Part shown: piece after piece, positions 55,519 to 61,786 of the stretch
Numbering within the stretch: the stretch's first letter is position 1
How the letters are laid out: every line of letters starts with the position of its first letter
Virus record (IMG/VR): IMGVR_UViG_3300044796_000135
Coordinates: 1-62,730 of that record
Length of the DNA stretch: 62,730 nt
Strand: one strand, 5' to 3'
Origin: a virus
The notes under the pieces: model-generated
Database searches by the model: none
Told to the model about the DNA's origin: nothing
The model's input: the letters and a program-made list of their open reading frames with translations, nothing else
Position numbers and translations under genes: made by a program

Positions 55519-55583
55519 CGTCTACGTCCTGGGTGGGTTGGTGGGGGTGTTGGGCGCACCATGCTTATCCGGTTGTTAGCCAC
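55491..55583 (-). CDS. possible 30-aa ORF from a duplicated gene start
   Basis: GTG 55583 begins MANNRISM, matching MGSNRISM of the 65-aa gene at 493 because a 30-bp block is nearly repeated. It then continues with a Pro-rich tail and stops. Probably a remnant or a coupling ORF. Confidence 0.3.
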   Translation of the reverse strand: MANNRISMVRPTPPPTHPGRRRWQFLTAGH

Positions 55584-55588
55584 GGGTA
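55559..55588 (-). repeat. 30-bp near repeat of 469-498
   Basis: The first 17 bases (ccatgcttatccggttg) are identical; in total 27 of 30 match. In both places it spans a GTG start and an ATG seven codons later. Confidence 0.8.
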
Positions 55589-55843
55589 CTATCGCTTGGT
55601 GCCGATGCGTTTGTAGGCGGCTTCGGTTTCGTCACGCAGCACATCCGCGCAAGCCAAGTTCTCGAATGTAATGACCGTCCCTCCGGGAACGCATTCCGTC
55701 TTTCTGAGGCCGCTTTTAGAAGCGCCCTCTCCAATTTCACCAGGCATCGATGCTGGCTCGATGAAAAGCGCTGCCTTATTGCCAAAATAGCCATGATTGA
55801 TAACGAAACGGCCAGCACCGAGTTCAATTACGTTTATGCTCAT
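55589..55843 (-). CDS. hypothetical protein, 84 aa
   Basis: AGGAG before ATG 55843. Beta-rich first half (INVIELGAGRFVINHGYFGN) and a C-terminal ADVLRDETEAAYKRI helix. Not recognised. Confidence 0.65.
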   Translation of the reverse strand: MSINVIELGAGRFVINHGYFGNKAALFIEPASMPGEIGEGASKSGLRKTECVPGGTVITFENLACADVLRDETEAAYKRIGTKR

Positions 55844-55920
55844 GATATTCTCCTAGATTTAGCTCCCATAGGCATTAAACACACCGCATCCATCCTATGC
55901 CGCTCGATCTCGGGGATCAT
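55840..55920 (-). CDS. 26-aa peptide
   Basis: ATGA overlaps at both ends tile it between two genes (starts MIPEIERHRMDAVCLMPMGA). It also carries the ribosome site of the next gene. Confidence 0.4.
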   Translation of the reverse strand: MIPEIERHRMDAVCLMPMGAKSRRIS

Positions 55921-56069
55921 TGTTTACGACTCTCCCACTCATAATTGGCTACGCCGATTGCAAACAAAATGGCGGGGCCGAACAACAGTGACCACATTGG
56001 CTCCGCCATAGACGTTTTAATCACCGCTGTTGCAAACAATGCGCCAACCATCATCGACATAATGTTCAT
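55917..56069 (-). CDS. two-TM small membrane protein, 50 aa
   Basis: Two hydrophobic segments (MMVGALFATAVI and WSLLFGPAILFAIGVA). ATGA overlap downstream. Not recognised. Confidence 0.55.
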   Translation of the reverse strand: MNIMSMMVGALFATAVIKTSMAEPMWSLLFGPAILFAIGVANYEWESRKQ

Positions 56070-56071
56070 CT

Positions 56072-56671
56072 CTATTCCCCCTCCGCGCTCACGGGATTGG
56101 CGGGGGTGCTACGGATGGCTGCCGCAACATGTTGACCGTCGCGAAAGCGGGGAACTGCCATACCGCTATAATCTGCGCCGACGCGGTGTTCCGCAATCGC
56201 CGCACACCGCTCGCGTTCAGCCTTCTTCGCCGCCTCGGATGCGGAGGCGCGGACTTGGGCAAACTCAGCGGCAATCATTTCGATGCAGGCGGCGTCATCC
56301 GCGACACATGACATTCTTTCAAAGAGGTCGGTGGCCGTAACTGCATCCTCCCCCGACACCGGCGCCATCGCGGAGGAGAGGAGGGCAACTGCAATGTCGC
56401 GATAGTACGCCGGGCAATCGTTATGATGTTCGAGCCGTTCCTTCGGGTTCATCCCGCAAGTACACGGTAAAGCCTGCCGCGCCATCGCCTCGTCGCCAGC
56501 GGTGGTAGGGGGCGATAGCCTGTCGATATAGGTGAGCAATTCGCGCCTATCGCAATGTGTTCGCCATTCTGCAGTCGCGTGGTCAATGTCTCGCAGCGTT
56601 GAGTCTTTGAGATGGCGTGCACGTATCTTTTCCAACTTCTCCGCGTCGATGATCTGCGTGGGGTGGGTCAT
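56072..56671 (-). CDS. Ea22-type accessory protein, 199 aa
   Basis: ATG 56671 (MTHPTQIIDAEKLEKIRARH) overlaps the previous stop. A CTCGMNPKERLEHHNDCPAY segment could bind zinc, and EAAKKAERERCAAIAEHRV is the typical ending of ead/Ea22-like accessory proteins. Its first codons (ATGACCCACCCC) are echoed in the junctions of the upstream cassette array. Confidence 0.6.
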   Translation of the reverse strand: MTHPTQIIDAEKLEKIRARHLKDSTLRDIDHATAEWRTHCDRRELLTYIDRLSPPTTAGDEAMARQALPCTCGMNPKERLEHHNDCPAYYRDIAVALLSSAMAPVSGEDAVTATDLFERMSCVADDAACIEMIAAEFAQVRASASEAAKKAERERCAAIAEHRVGADYSGMAVPRFRDGQHVAAAIRSTPANPVSAEGE

Positions 56672-56943
56672 GGCTTGGTTTTCTTTCTTGCGTGGAACAA
56701 ATCGTAGGAAGCCTGTAACGCCATCCACATTTCTGGCTTCATGCACGGCTTCAAAACCTTAGAAAATCGCAACGCGTATGGAGCAGTCAGCGGGGCTTTA
56801 TGGTTGATAATCTCGCTGACGTGCTTCGGTGTCATCTTCGCTCGGCGCGCAAACTCAGCCTGTGACCAACCACGGATTTCAAGATATTCTTGTAAGTGAT
56901 CGCCGGGGTGGGTAGTCCAGTTTGGGTTAAATGCGTCGCTCAT
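56668..56943 (-). CDS. HigA-type HTH antitoxin-like protein (cassette A)
   Basis: A 91-aa protein. HPGDHLQEYLEIRGWSQAEF then ARRAKMTPKHVSEIINHKAP is the XRE/HigA pattern. No HigB-type toxin is adjacent. Ends KTKP with stop in ATGA overlap. Start follows the shared junction AAGGAGTAGCGGAGAATG. Confidence 0.75.
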   Translation of the reverse strand: MSDAFNPNWTTHPGDHLQEYLEIRGWSQAEFARRAKMTPKHVSEIINHKAPLTAPYALRFSKVLKPCMKPEMWMALQASYDLFHARKKTKP

Positions 56944-56982
56944 TCTCCGCTACTCCTTGTCCGGGGATGGGGTGGGTCATGG
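56941..56982 (-). repeat. cassette junction 1
   Basis: Contains GGACAAGGAGTAGCGGAG then ATG of cassette A, and on its other side AAGCCATGACCCACCCC from the end of cassette B. Thirty bases (56941-56970) are identical to 57348-57377. Confidence 0.9.
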
Positions 56983-57177
56983 CTTTGCTGTCCTTGTATA
57001 AAAATAAATGTAATCCTGAAACTTCATTAAAGCCGCGCCTGCAATACCGCCCCATTCAAATTCCGTAATATGGAAGCTGCCGTCCAGCATCCATCGGATA
57101 CAGCCCATAGTCGCAATCCATCCCAGCACCAATATCGTCATCCAGCCAACGATTTTGAGAAAAATATCAAAGCTCAT
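56977..57177 (-). CDS. small membrane protein, 66 aa (cassette B)
   Basis: Hydrophobic N-terminus (IFLKIVGWMTILVLGWIATM) and a second weaker segment (WGGIAGAALMKF). Ends TAKP. Framed by the same junction sequences as its neighbours. Confidence 0.65.
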   Translation of the reverse strand: MSFDIFLKIVGWMTILVLGWIATMGCIRWMLDGSFHITEFEWGGIAGAALMKFQDYIYFYTRTAKP

Positions 57178-57214
57178 GCTCCGCTACTCCTTGTCCGTCG
57201 AGTTGGTCATGGCT
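57175..57214 (-). repeat. cassette junction 2
   Basis: CGGACAAGGAGTAGCGGAGC then ATG of cassette B; the part before it reads ATGACCAACTCGACGGACAA, an eight-codon ORF (MTNSTDKE) that ends with the same GACAAGGAGTAG as the 261-aa gene. Confidence 0.9.
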
Positions 57215-57350
57215 TGCTCCAGAATGTTTTGCCGCATGTCGTTCCGATCCAAACGGTGCCTTCACCTTTCGCGGTCGCATACATGATGCAACAGCCGGTC
57301 CAGAGATGCCAAAGACAGTGACACCAGCATTTAATCCACCCGAGAATCAT
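57207..57350 (-). CDS. Cys/Trp-rich small protein, 47 aa (cassette C)
   Basis: ATG 57350 follows the shared junction. Sequence begins MILGWIKCWCHCLWHLWTGC, with possible metal-binding or membrane-interface character. Ends WSKP with a TGA in ATGA overlap. Confidence 0.6.
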   Translation of the reverse strand: MILGWIKCWCHCLWHLWTGCCIMYATAKGEGTVWIGTTCGKTFWSKP

Positions 57351-57377
57351 TCTCCGCTACTCCTTGTCCGGGGATGG
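57348..57377 (-). repeat. cassette junction 3 = 3' end of 261-aa gene
   Basis: These 30 bases are identical to 56941-56970. Here they encode the last residues (SPDKE) and stop of the 261-aa gene, then the start of cassette C. Confidence 0.9.
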
Positions 57378-58142
57378 TGGCGAGGGCTCTTGCGGTACGT
57401 CTGGCAGTACAAAATATCTCGTGCCAAGTCTAGAATCCCACAGGCGTTCAACAATCACATCTTGGCATCTGCCGTCTCCGTGAACTAATAGCGCGAGACA
57501 ATTGGCGGACCTTTCAAGATGCGTTCGCATGTGGAACGAAGCGTTAGGACCAAGATCACTCATCAACCTCCACCCGGCTTGCGGAGGGAAGGCGGCGAGG
57601 ATACGTAGGATGCGGTCAGGGGAACAGGCGGCGATGTAGTTCGTGTTAATTTGCGCCTGTGAAAGTCCATTTTTGTGCCAATCTTTATGCGGGTTTACTA
57701 CATCAACAATCCAGCCAGAGCCCTCAACGAAGATGTGAGAAGCGATGGTGTTGTGTTCAGCCACCCACGGCCCCGGCGTTGCTTTCCGCGCTAGTTCTTC
57801 CAACGCAGCAATTTCCCTCCCCACCCCCGAGCCCGGCTGTGTGGGACGGCGGTAGCCTGCGTGAATAAGCGCCTCGGCAATCTCGCGGTGCTGGCTCATT
57901 CTCAATTCAACATGTCCGATGCGGTCGTAAGCCACGCGGAGAAAATCACGCAGTTCGTCTTTATCTACATCCCCCACCTTCTCCGCTTCGGGCGCGGGGC
58001 GTTCCGCTCGCAAGGACTCAACTGTGGCAATGAGACGATCAACGAGCGGCATTTGATACGGGCGGTACTCGTTATTTCCTGCCCAGTACTCAAATTCCTG
58101 ATCCGTCAGCGGTTCTGCGGCTGGCGTGGGCGTGCGGGTCAT
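57357..58142 (-). CDS. Ea22-like protein, 261 aa
   Basis: Start region QEFEYWAGNNEYRP, then REIAALEELARKATPGPWVA and INTNYIAACSPDRILRILAA, the core of Ea22-like/EAD phage proteins; C-terminus DVPQEPSPPSPDKE. The role of the family is unclear. ATGA overlap upstream. Its 3' end is the source of the junction repeats. Confidence 0.75.
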   Translation of the reverse strand: MTRTPTPAAEPLTDQEFEYWAGNNEYRPYQMPLVDRLIATVESLRAERPAPEAEKVGDVDKDELRDFLRVAYDRIGHVELRMSQHREIAEALIHAGYRRPTQPGSGVGREIAALEELARKATPGPWVAEHNTIASHIFVEGSGWIVDVVNPHKDWHKNGLSQAQINTNYIAACSPDRILRILAAFPPQAGWRLMSDLGPNASFHMRTHLERSANCLALLVHGDGRCQDVIVERLWDSRLGTRYFVLPDVPQEPSPPSPDKE

Positions 58143-58399
58143 GGTGTGCTCCGAAGTGGGCAGTCAGAAACTTTGCGGAAACATTCGGCCGATATGCCAC
58201 CGTGATCAGGATTATCTGGACATTCTACGTTGCAGTAATCTGGACATACTTCGATACGGCCACCGCCGATGGCGCGCTCTGCATTGGCTTGGAGGAGCGC
58301 CTTGAAAATCACGCTCATAGAAGGCTGTGCATTAGGCGGAATTCGCTCTGCTGCCGTCGCCACATCTATTGCAAATTGATACTCTTCTTTGGTCAGCAT
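58139..58399 (-). CDS. hypothetical protein, 86 aa
   Basis: MLTKEEYQFAIDVATAAERI start, and a C-terminal Cys-rich part (VCPDYCNVECPDNPDHGG) that may bind zinc. ATGA overlap downstream. Confidence 0.6.
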   Translation of the reverse strand: MLTKEEYQFAIDVATAAERIPPNAQPSMSVIFKALLQANAERAIGGGRIEVCPDYCNVECPDNPDHGGISAECFRKVSDCPLRSTP

Positions 58400-58406
58400 C
58401 CCGCAC

Positions 58407-58646
58407 CTACTTCTTCAGAAACGCCGGAATCGCGGCGGTCTTGTCAGTCGCGGCTTCGTTGATGGTCTTGGCGCGGACGTTCACAGGGCGAGCATCCTCA
58501 ACCAGAATCTCCGCACCCGTTGCTTTGAGCGCCGCAAGTTTGGCCTCGTATTTCTCAAGCGCGAGCGCGTAGTCTTTGGCGCTGCCGTCGTAGGGGATAT
58601 CGCCTGCATCGTGCGCGGTGAGGCGATAGCGGAGGACGTTTGTCAT
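58407..58646 (-). CDS. hypothetical protein, 79 aa
   Basis: Starts MTNVLRYRLTAHDAGDIPYD, followed by a helix (ALEKYEAKLAALKATGAEIL). Conserved-looking small partner next to the exonuclease (4-base overlap). Not recognised. Confidence 0.6.
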   Translation of the reverse strand: MTNVLRYRLTAHDAGDIPYDGSAKDYALALEKYEAKLAALKATGAEILVEDARPVNVRAKTINEAATDKTAAIPAFLKK

Positions 58647-59299
58647 GAGGCAGTTCCTTCTGTTGCATCCGGGATGTGAGTTTGCTTATGGCGCATGGAA
58701 GCTAGGGCGGCATCGCGCTCGGCCAGAACGTCCGCAATGCCCTTGATGAGCGCGCCATGCATTTCCTTGTCGGGGAAATGCCGAATCGTCAGCGGCGGCA
58801 ATTCGGGGTGGAAAAAGCTGAGATCCCACCACGCGCGGCCTGTAATGAGCAGCGAGCCCTGGACCTGCTGGATGTAATCGGTCGGGGCTTTGCCGTACTT
58901 CTGGTAGTAGAGCCGGGCTGCAATATGCCGCTCTGCCTTGAGGCATTTAATCTCAAGCCCCCCATCGTCGCCCACCAGGGCATCTGGCGAGCACCCGGCC
59001 AGTCCAGCATCATTGGTGACAAATCCCACGCGCTGCACGTCTGCATCTGTTGTGAAGGCATATAGATCCACCGCAGCCGCCTCCATGTCCTTGCCCCGGT
59101 TCATCCAGACGTTACCCTCGAAGGCGTCCAGGGTTTGGCCGGCAAATAGTTCCGCCGCCAGTTCGTTGGCATAGCCGCTGAGTGACTTGCTCGCCGCTCC
59201 GGTGCTGGTGACAAGGCGCGAGAACTCGCTAGCCGTGGGGATGCCGATGCGCGCTGCGGCCCATTCTGGCGTGCCCTGGACGCAATCTATGATTTTCAT
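58643..59299 (-). CDS. YqaJ-type viral recombinase/exonuclease
   Basis: A 218-aa protein. GTPEWAAARIGIPTASEFSR starts the fold; catalytic residues fit the lambda-exonuclease-like PD-(D/E)XK site: Asp106 in GCSPDALVG and Glu116-Lys118 in GGLEIKCL, with Gln near YIQQVQGSLLITG. It digests dsDNA ends to give ssDNA for the ERF protein. ATG 59299 is fixed by ATGA overlap with the 46-aa gene. Confidence 0.9.
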   Translation of the reverse strand: MKIIDCVQGTPEWAAARIGIPTASEFSRLVTSTGAASKSLSGYANELAAELFAGQTLDAFEGNVWMNRGKDMEAAAVDLYAFTTDADVQRVGFVTNDAGLAGCSPDALVGDDGGLEIKCLKAERHIAARLYYQKYGKAPTDYIQQVQGSLLITGRAWWDLSFFHPELPPLTIRHFPDKEMHGALIKGIADVLAERDAALASMRHKQTHIPDATEGTAS

Positions 59300-59436
59300 T
59301 TGCGAGATTCCATCCATATAGGCGGCTTTCCAATAAAGTTTGGATGCGGCTTTTTGACACAATCAATCTTGCAAGGACGCCACTTCTTGGTCCCGTGATG
59401 GCGTCTCATTCGGCGTCCGCACTTTTTACACTTCAC
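59296..59436 (-). CDS. basic zinc-ribbon protein, 46 aa
   Basis: GTG 59436 has GGAG eight bases upstream. MKCKKCGRRMRRHHGTKKWR then C..DC gives a CxxC-x-CxxxC zinc-ribbon. The ATGA overlap couples it to the exonuclease. Confidence 0.65.
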   Translation of the reverse strand: MKCKKCGRRMRRHHGTKKWRPCKIDCVKKPHPNFIGKPPIWMESRK

Positions 59437-59484
59437 TTTCTCATCTCCGAAAAGGTAGCAGGGGAAGACCTACGTCCATGTGCC

Positions 59485-59598
59485 CTACGGCATCCCCATA
59501 CGACCTTTGTTTGCTGACTTGGCAGCAAACATACTTAGATTGTGCATACAATCTAAGTGCCAGTAACCACTCCTGTAGGGCTTAGGACACCAGGTCAT
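59485..59598 (-). CDS. possible 37-aa ORF
   Basis: ATG 59598, MTWCPKPYRSGYWHLDCMHN start, no ribosome site. It overlaps two strong hairpins, so it may be chance. Confidence 0.2.
   Translation of the reverse strand: MTWCPKPYRSGYWHLDCMHNLSMFAAKSANKGRMGMP
59509..59557. promoter_or_regulatory. two adjacent intercistronic hairpins
   Basis: gtttgctg/cagcaaac (59509-59530, 8-bp stem) and cttagattgt/acaatctaag (59534-59557, 10-bp stem, 4-nt loop) lie between the 168-aa gene and the exonuclease unit. They could be a terminator, processing signal or protein-binding site. Confidence 0.5.
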
Positions 59599-59616
59599 AG
59601 TTACTAATCCGAATCT

Positions 59617-60123
59617 TTAGACTGTTTGCGGTTGCGGAGCAGGGTCAGCGCTTGCCACCTGTTCTGGCGCTGCATCCAGCAACTTCACACCACCGTTGAC
59701 ATGAACTTGCGTAATGATCGGCAGATTGTTGAGCGTATCTCCGAAGTCGCCAAGCATCGTCTTCTTGAGATCATGGCGCTCCTTCTTCAGTTCCGCGTCC
59801 TTCACCGCCGCAACCGCTTCATCCTCGAACGCTTTCAGCTTCTCATAGGACGACGTATCAACCTTCGTGATAATCCATCGCGCCTGCTCGTTGCTCGTGA
59901 AAGACGGCGGTGCGTCGGCCTTGACGATTTTGACCACGCTAACGCGATGACGTGTGCCAGTTTCGACGGCGACAAGATCGCCCTCTTTGATAGATGGATC
60001 AAGCGTTTTGAAAAACTCGCGTTTGGCTGTCGGCTTGTCGCCATCATCCGCCTCAAAAATTCCGAGCATTCCACGTGCCTTATCGTGGAGCAAGAAAACG
60101 GCGAGGCTATAGTTCTGCATCAT
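59617..60123 (-). CDS. hypothetical protein between ERF and exonuclease, 168 aa
   Basis: AAGGA before ATG 60123. Beta-rich first half (VFLLHDKARGMLGIFEADDG, EGDLVAVETGTRHRVSVVKI), then a coiled coil (FEDEAVAAVKDAELKKERHD). It sits inside the recombination module, so it may bind ssDNA or regulate; no family recognised. Confidence 0.65.
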   Translation of the reverse strand: MMQNYSLAVFLLHDKARGMLGIFEADDGDKPTAKREFFKTLDPSIKEGDLVAVETGTRHRVSVVKIVKADAPPSFTSNEQARWIITKVDTSSYEKLKAFEDEAVAAVKDAELKKERHDLKKTMLGDFGDTLNNLPIITQVHVNGGVKLLDAAPEQVASADPAPQPQTV

Positions 60124-60150
60124 AGGTTTATTCCTTCTTTTGGGTTGATG

Positions 60151-60879
60151 TTACTTCTTACGTGCTTCCAGGGCCATCTTGGCCTTGTTGAACTGGCTGG
60201 CGGGGATCGCCGCGAGGTTTTCCACCCCCATGAACTTCAGCGTCTTTTCGAGGCTGGCTTTCGTTTCAGTGATGAGGGTTACTAAGATCGTGACTTGTTC
60301 TTCAGTGATATTGCTAACCGGGCCACTACCGCCCGCACCGTTTCCATCATCGTCGTATTCGCCCTCGGCGATGTTGAAAACCATCTTCAACAATCCGCGA
60401 CGGGCATAGGATATTGCCGACATGGTGGCGTGGGTTTTGGTCATTACATCGCCGCCTTTCGCCCCCTTGCCGTCGTTCGGCATATCCAGATGGCGCTTTT
60501 CCTCGTGGCCGTTTGCGTGCGTGACTTTGCAGACAACGCGGACGTGACCTTCCGGTGCGCCGTCCTCCGTGTCGAAACTGGGCGCAAACCCATGCCTTGA
60601 ATAGATTGGCCGGATTGCATTGTCGAGCGCGGCATAGGATGCATACTTGCTGCGGGTTTGCGGGTTTGCGGCGTCCTGCGAGACGGGCCGCAACTCGGCC
60701 TGCGTTTTGTTCATGGCGTCCGAGTAGGCCAGCTTGGCACGGCGTATTTCGATGCGCTCAGCAAGGTCATAAAGGCGCGTCATCTTTTCGGCATCCACAT
60801 TAGGATCTGTGGCGGCGCGGGAGATGACCTGCATCAGCGTGGCGGCCTCGGATTGCACAGATGGAAGTTGCTCGTTCAT
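60151..60879 (-). CDS. erf: ERF family ssDNA-annealing recombinase
   Basis: A 242-aa protein. Contains AKLAYSDAMNKTQAELRPVS, then KYASYAALDNAIRPIYSRHG and THATMSAISYARRGLLKMVF, the ERF core. It anneals complementary strands made by the exonuclease, and supports circularisation and recombination. C-terminal part is a helical tail. Confidence 0.93.
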   Translation of the reverse strand: MNEQLPSVQSEAATLMQVISRAATDPNVDAEKMTRLYDLAERIEIRRAKLAYSDAMNKTQAELRPVSQDAANPQTRSKYASYAALDNAIRPIYSRHGFAPSFDTEDGAPEGHVRVVCKVTHANGHEEKRHLDMPNDGKGAKGGDVMTKTHATMSAISYARRGLLKMVFNIAEGEYDDDGNGAGGSGPVSNITEEQVTILVTLITETKASLEKTLKFMGVENLAAIPASQFNKAKMALEARKK

Positions 60880-61064
60880 AACTCTACTCCTTCACGCTTC
60901 GATTTCTCAGCAATCATTTCCAGATGCTTCCGCGCCATCTGCGGCTCGTTCCACACGCGGCGGTCTTTAGCTGCAGCATCCGCGAACCCATGTATCCACG
61001 CCAGCAGGTTGCGGGCTCGGAGGAGTTCGGCGCGGCAGAGGTTGATGTCGGTCCAGGGGGACAT
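60876..61064 (-). CDS. hypothetical helical protein, 62 aa
   Basis: ATGA overlap with ERF. MSPWTDINLCRAELLRARNL start; all helical. Not recognised. Confidence 0.6.
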   Translation of the reverse strand: MSPWTDINLCRAELLRARNLLAWIHGFADAAAKDRRVWNEPQMARKHLEMIAEKSKREGVEL

Positions 61065-61067
61065 GTG

Positions 61068-61322
61068 TCACCAATACCTGCTAAACCACGTTGCCTTAAC
61101 GGACTTATGCCCGCGAGCCTCTTTCCAACCGCGCTCGTAAGCTTCGCGCCGGATAGCTTCAATCGCTTCGTGCATGGTTTCGTCCATTTTAGATGCGAGA
61201 AAACCTGCATAATATTCATTCCCTGCACTGTAAAACAGATTGAAGTCTACAAGTCCGACAGTGGGAACGTGAATCTTAACGATGGCGCGCACGTTGGATT
61301 CATTGCGTCTAAATTCGATCAT
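61068..61322 (-). CDS. hypothetical protein, 84 aa
   Basis: ATG 61322 overlaps the upstream stop. Beta-rich centre (AIVKIHVPTVGLVDFNLFYS) and a basic C-terminal helix. Not recognised. Confidence 0.6.
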   Translation of the reverse strand: MIEFRRNESNVRAIVKIHVPTVGLVDFNLFYSAGNEYYAGFLASKMDETMHEAIEAIRREAYERGWKEARGHKSVKATWFSRYW

Positions 61323-61456
61323 ATCACCCACCAGAAAAACCACGGCACAACCCGATTCCGCCAGCGCAACAGCCACCGCAACCACCCCGGCCGCCGCGCA
61401 TAATCCGTGGTCGCGATCACGCCCATGCGGGTGATGTGCCAGGAGGTCGTGGTCAT
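61319..61456 (-). CDS. Trp-rich small protein, 45 aa
   Basis: ATG 61456 to a TGA in ATGA overlap. Basic, Trp-rich end (RPGWLRWLLRWRNRVVPWFF), likely membrane-associated. Confidence 0.5.
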   Translation of the reverse strand: MTTTSWHITRMGVIATTDYARRPGWLRWLLRWRNRVVPWFFWWVI

Positions 61457-61457
61457 A

Positions 61458-61691
61458 TCAGTTATTCCCAAAATCTGAGTAACTCATTCCGCCATATTCA
61501 TCGGGCTCGTCGTCATCATCGTTGTCCCAATTGTTCCAGCCCATGCGTGGTTTCGGAAGATCAGCCTGAGCCTTGTCCTTGCATTCAACGTGCTGGACGC
61601 GCCAAGACCGATTGTGCCGCTCGAAAAATCCTGCACCAGGATCGACGTTCTTGCCGCATTTATAGCAAGGGCCAGCATACTTGTTTCTCAC
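61458..61691 (-). CDS. zinc-binding protein with acidic tail, 77 aa
   Basis: GTG 61691 (GTGA overlap). MRNKYAGPCYKCGKNVDPGA and HVECKD make a zinc ribbon; the end is strongly acidic (NNWDNDDDDEPDEYGG). Possibly an interaction or DNA-mimic tail. Confidence 0.6.
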   Translation of the reverse strand: MRNKYAGPCYKCGKNVDPGAGFFERHNRSWRVQHVECKDKAQADLPKPRMGWNNWDNDDDDEPDEYGGMSYSDFGNN

Positions 61692-61786
61692 CACTTCAAC
61701 TCCACGCAGGCACCATACAAAAGCAGCATGAACAGCGCGCCGGCAATGAAGGTCAGAACGCGTTCGGTGGTCGGGATGGGGGTCAT
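61688..61786 (-). CDS. single-TM peptide, 32 aa
   Basis: ATG 61786 overlaps the stop of the repeat protein as ATGA. One hydrophobic helix (VLTFIAGALFMLLLYGACVE). Confidence 0.5.
   Translation of the reverse strand: MTPIPTTERVLTFIAGALFMLLLYGACVELKW

Noticed and set aside
56668-56943. Complete HigBA toxin-antitoxin system
   Set aside because: Only the HigA-like part is present; neighbouring small genes show no RelE/HigB features.
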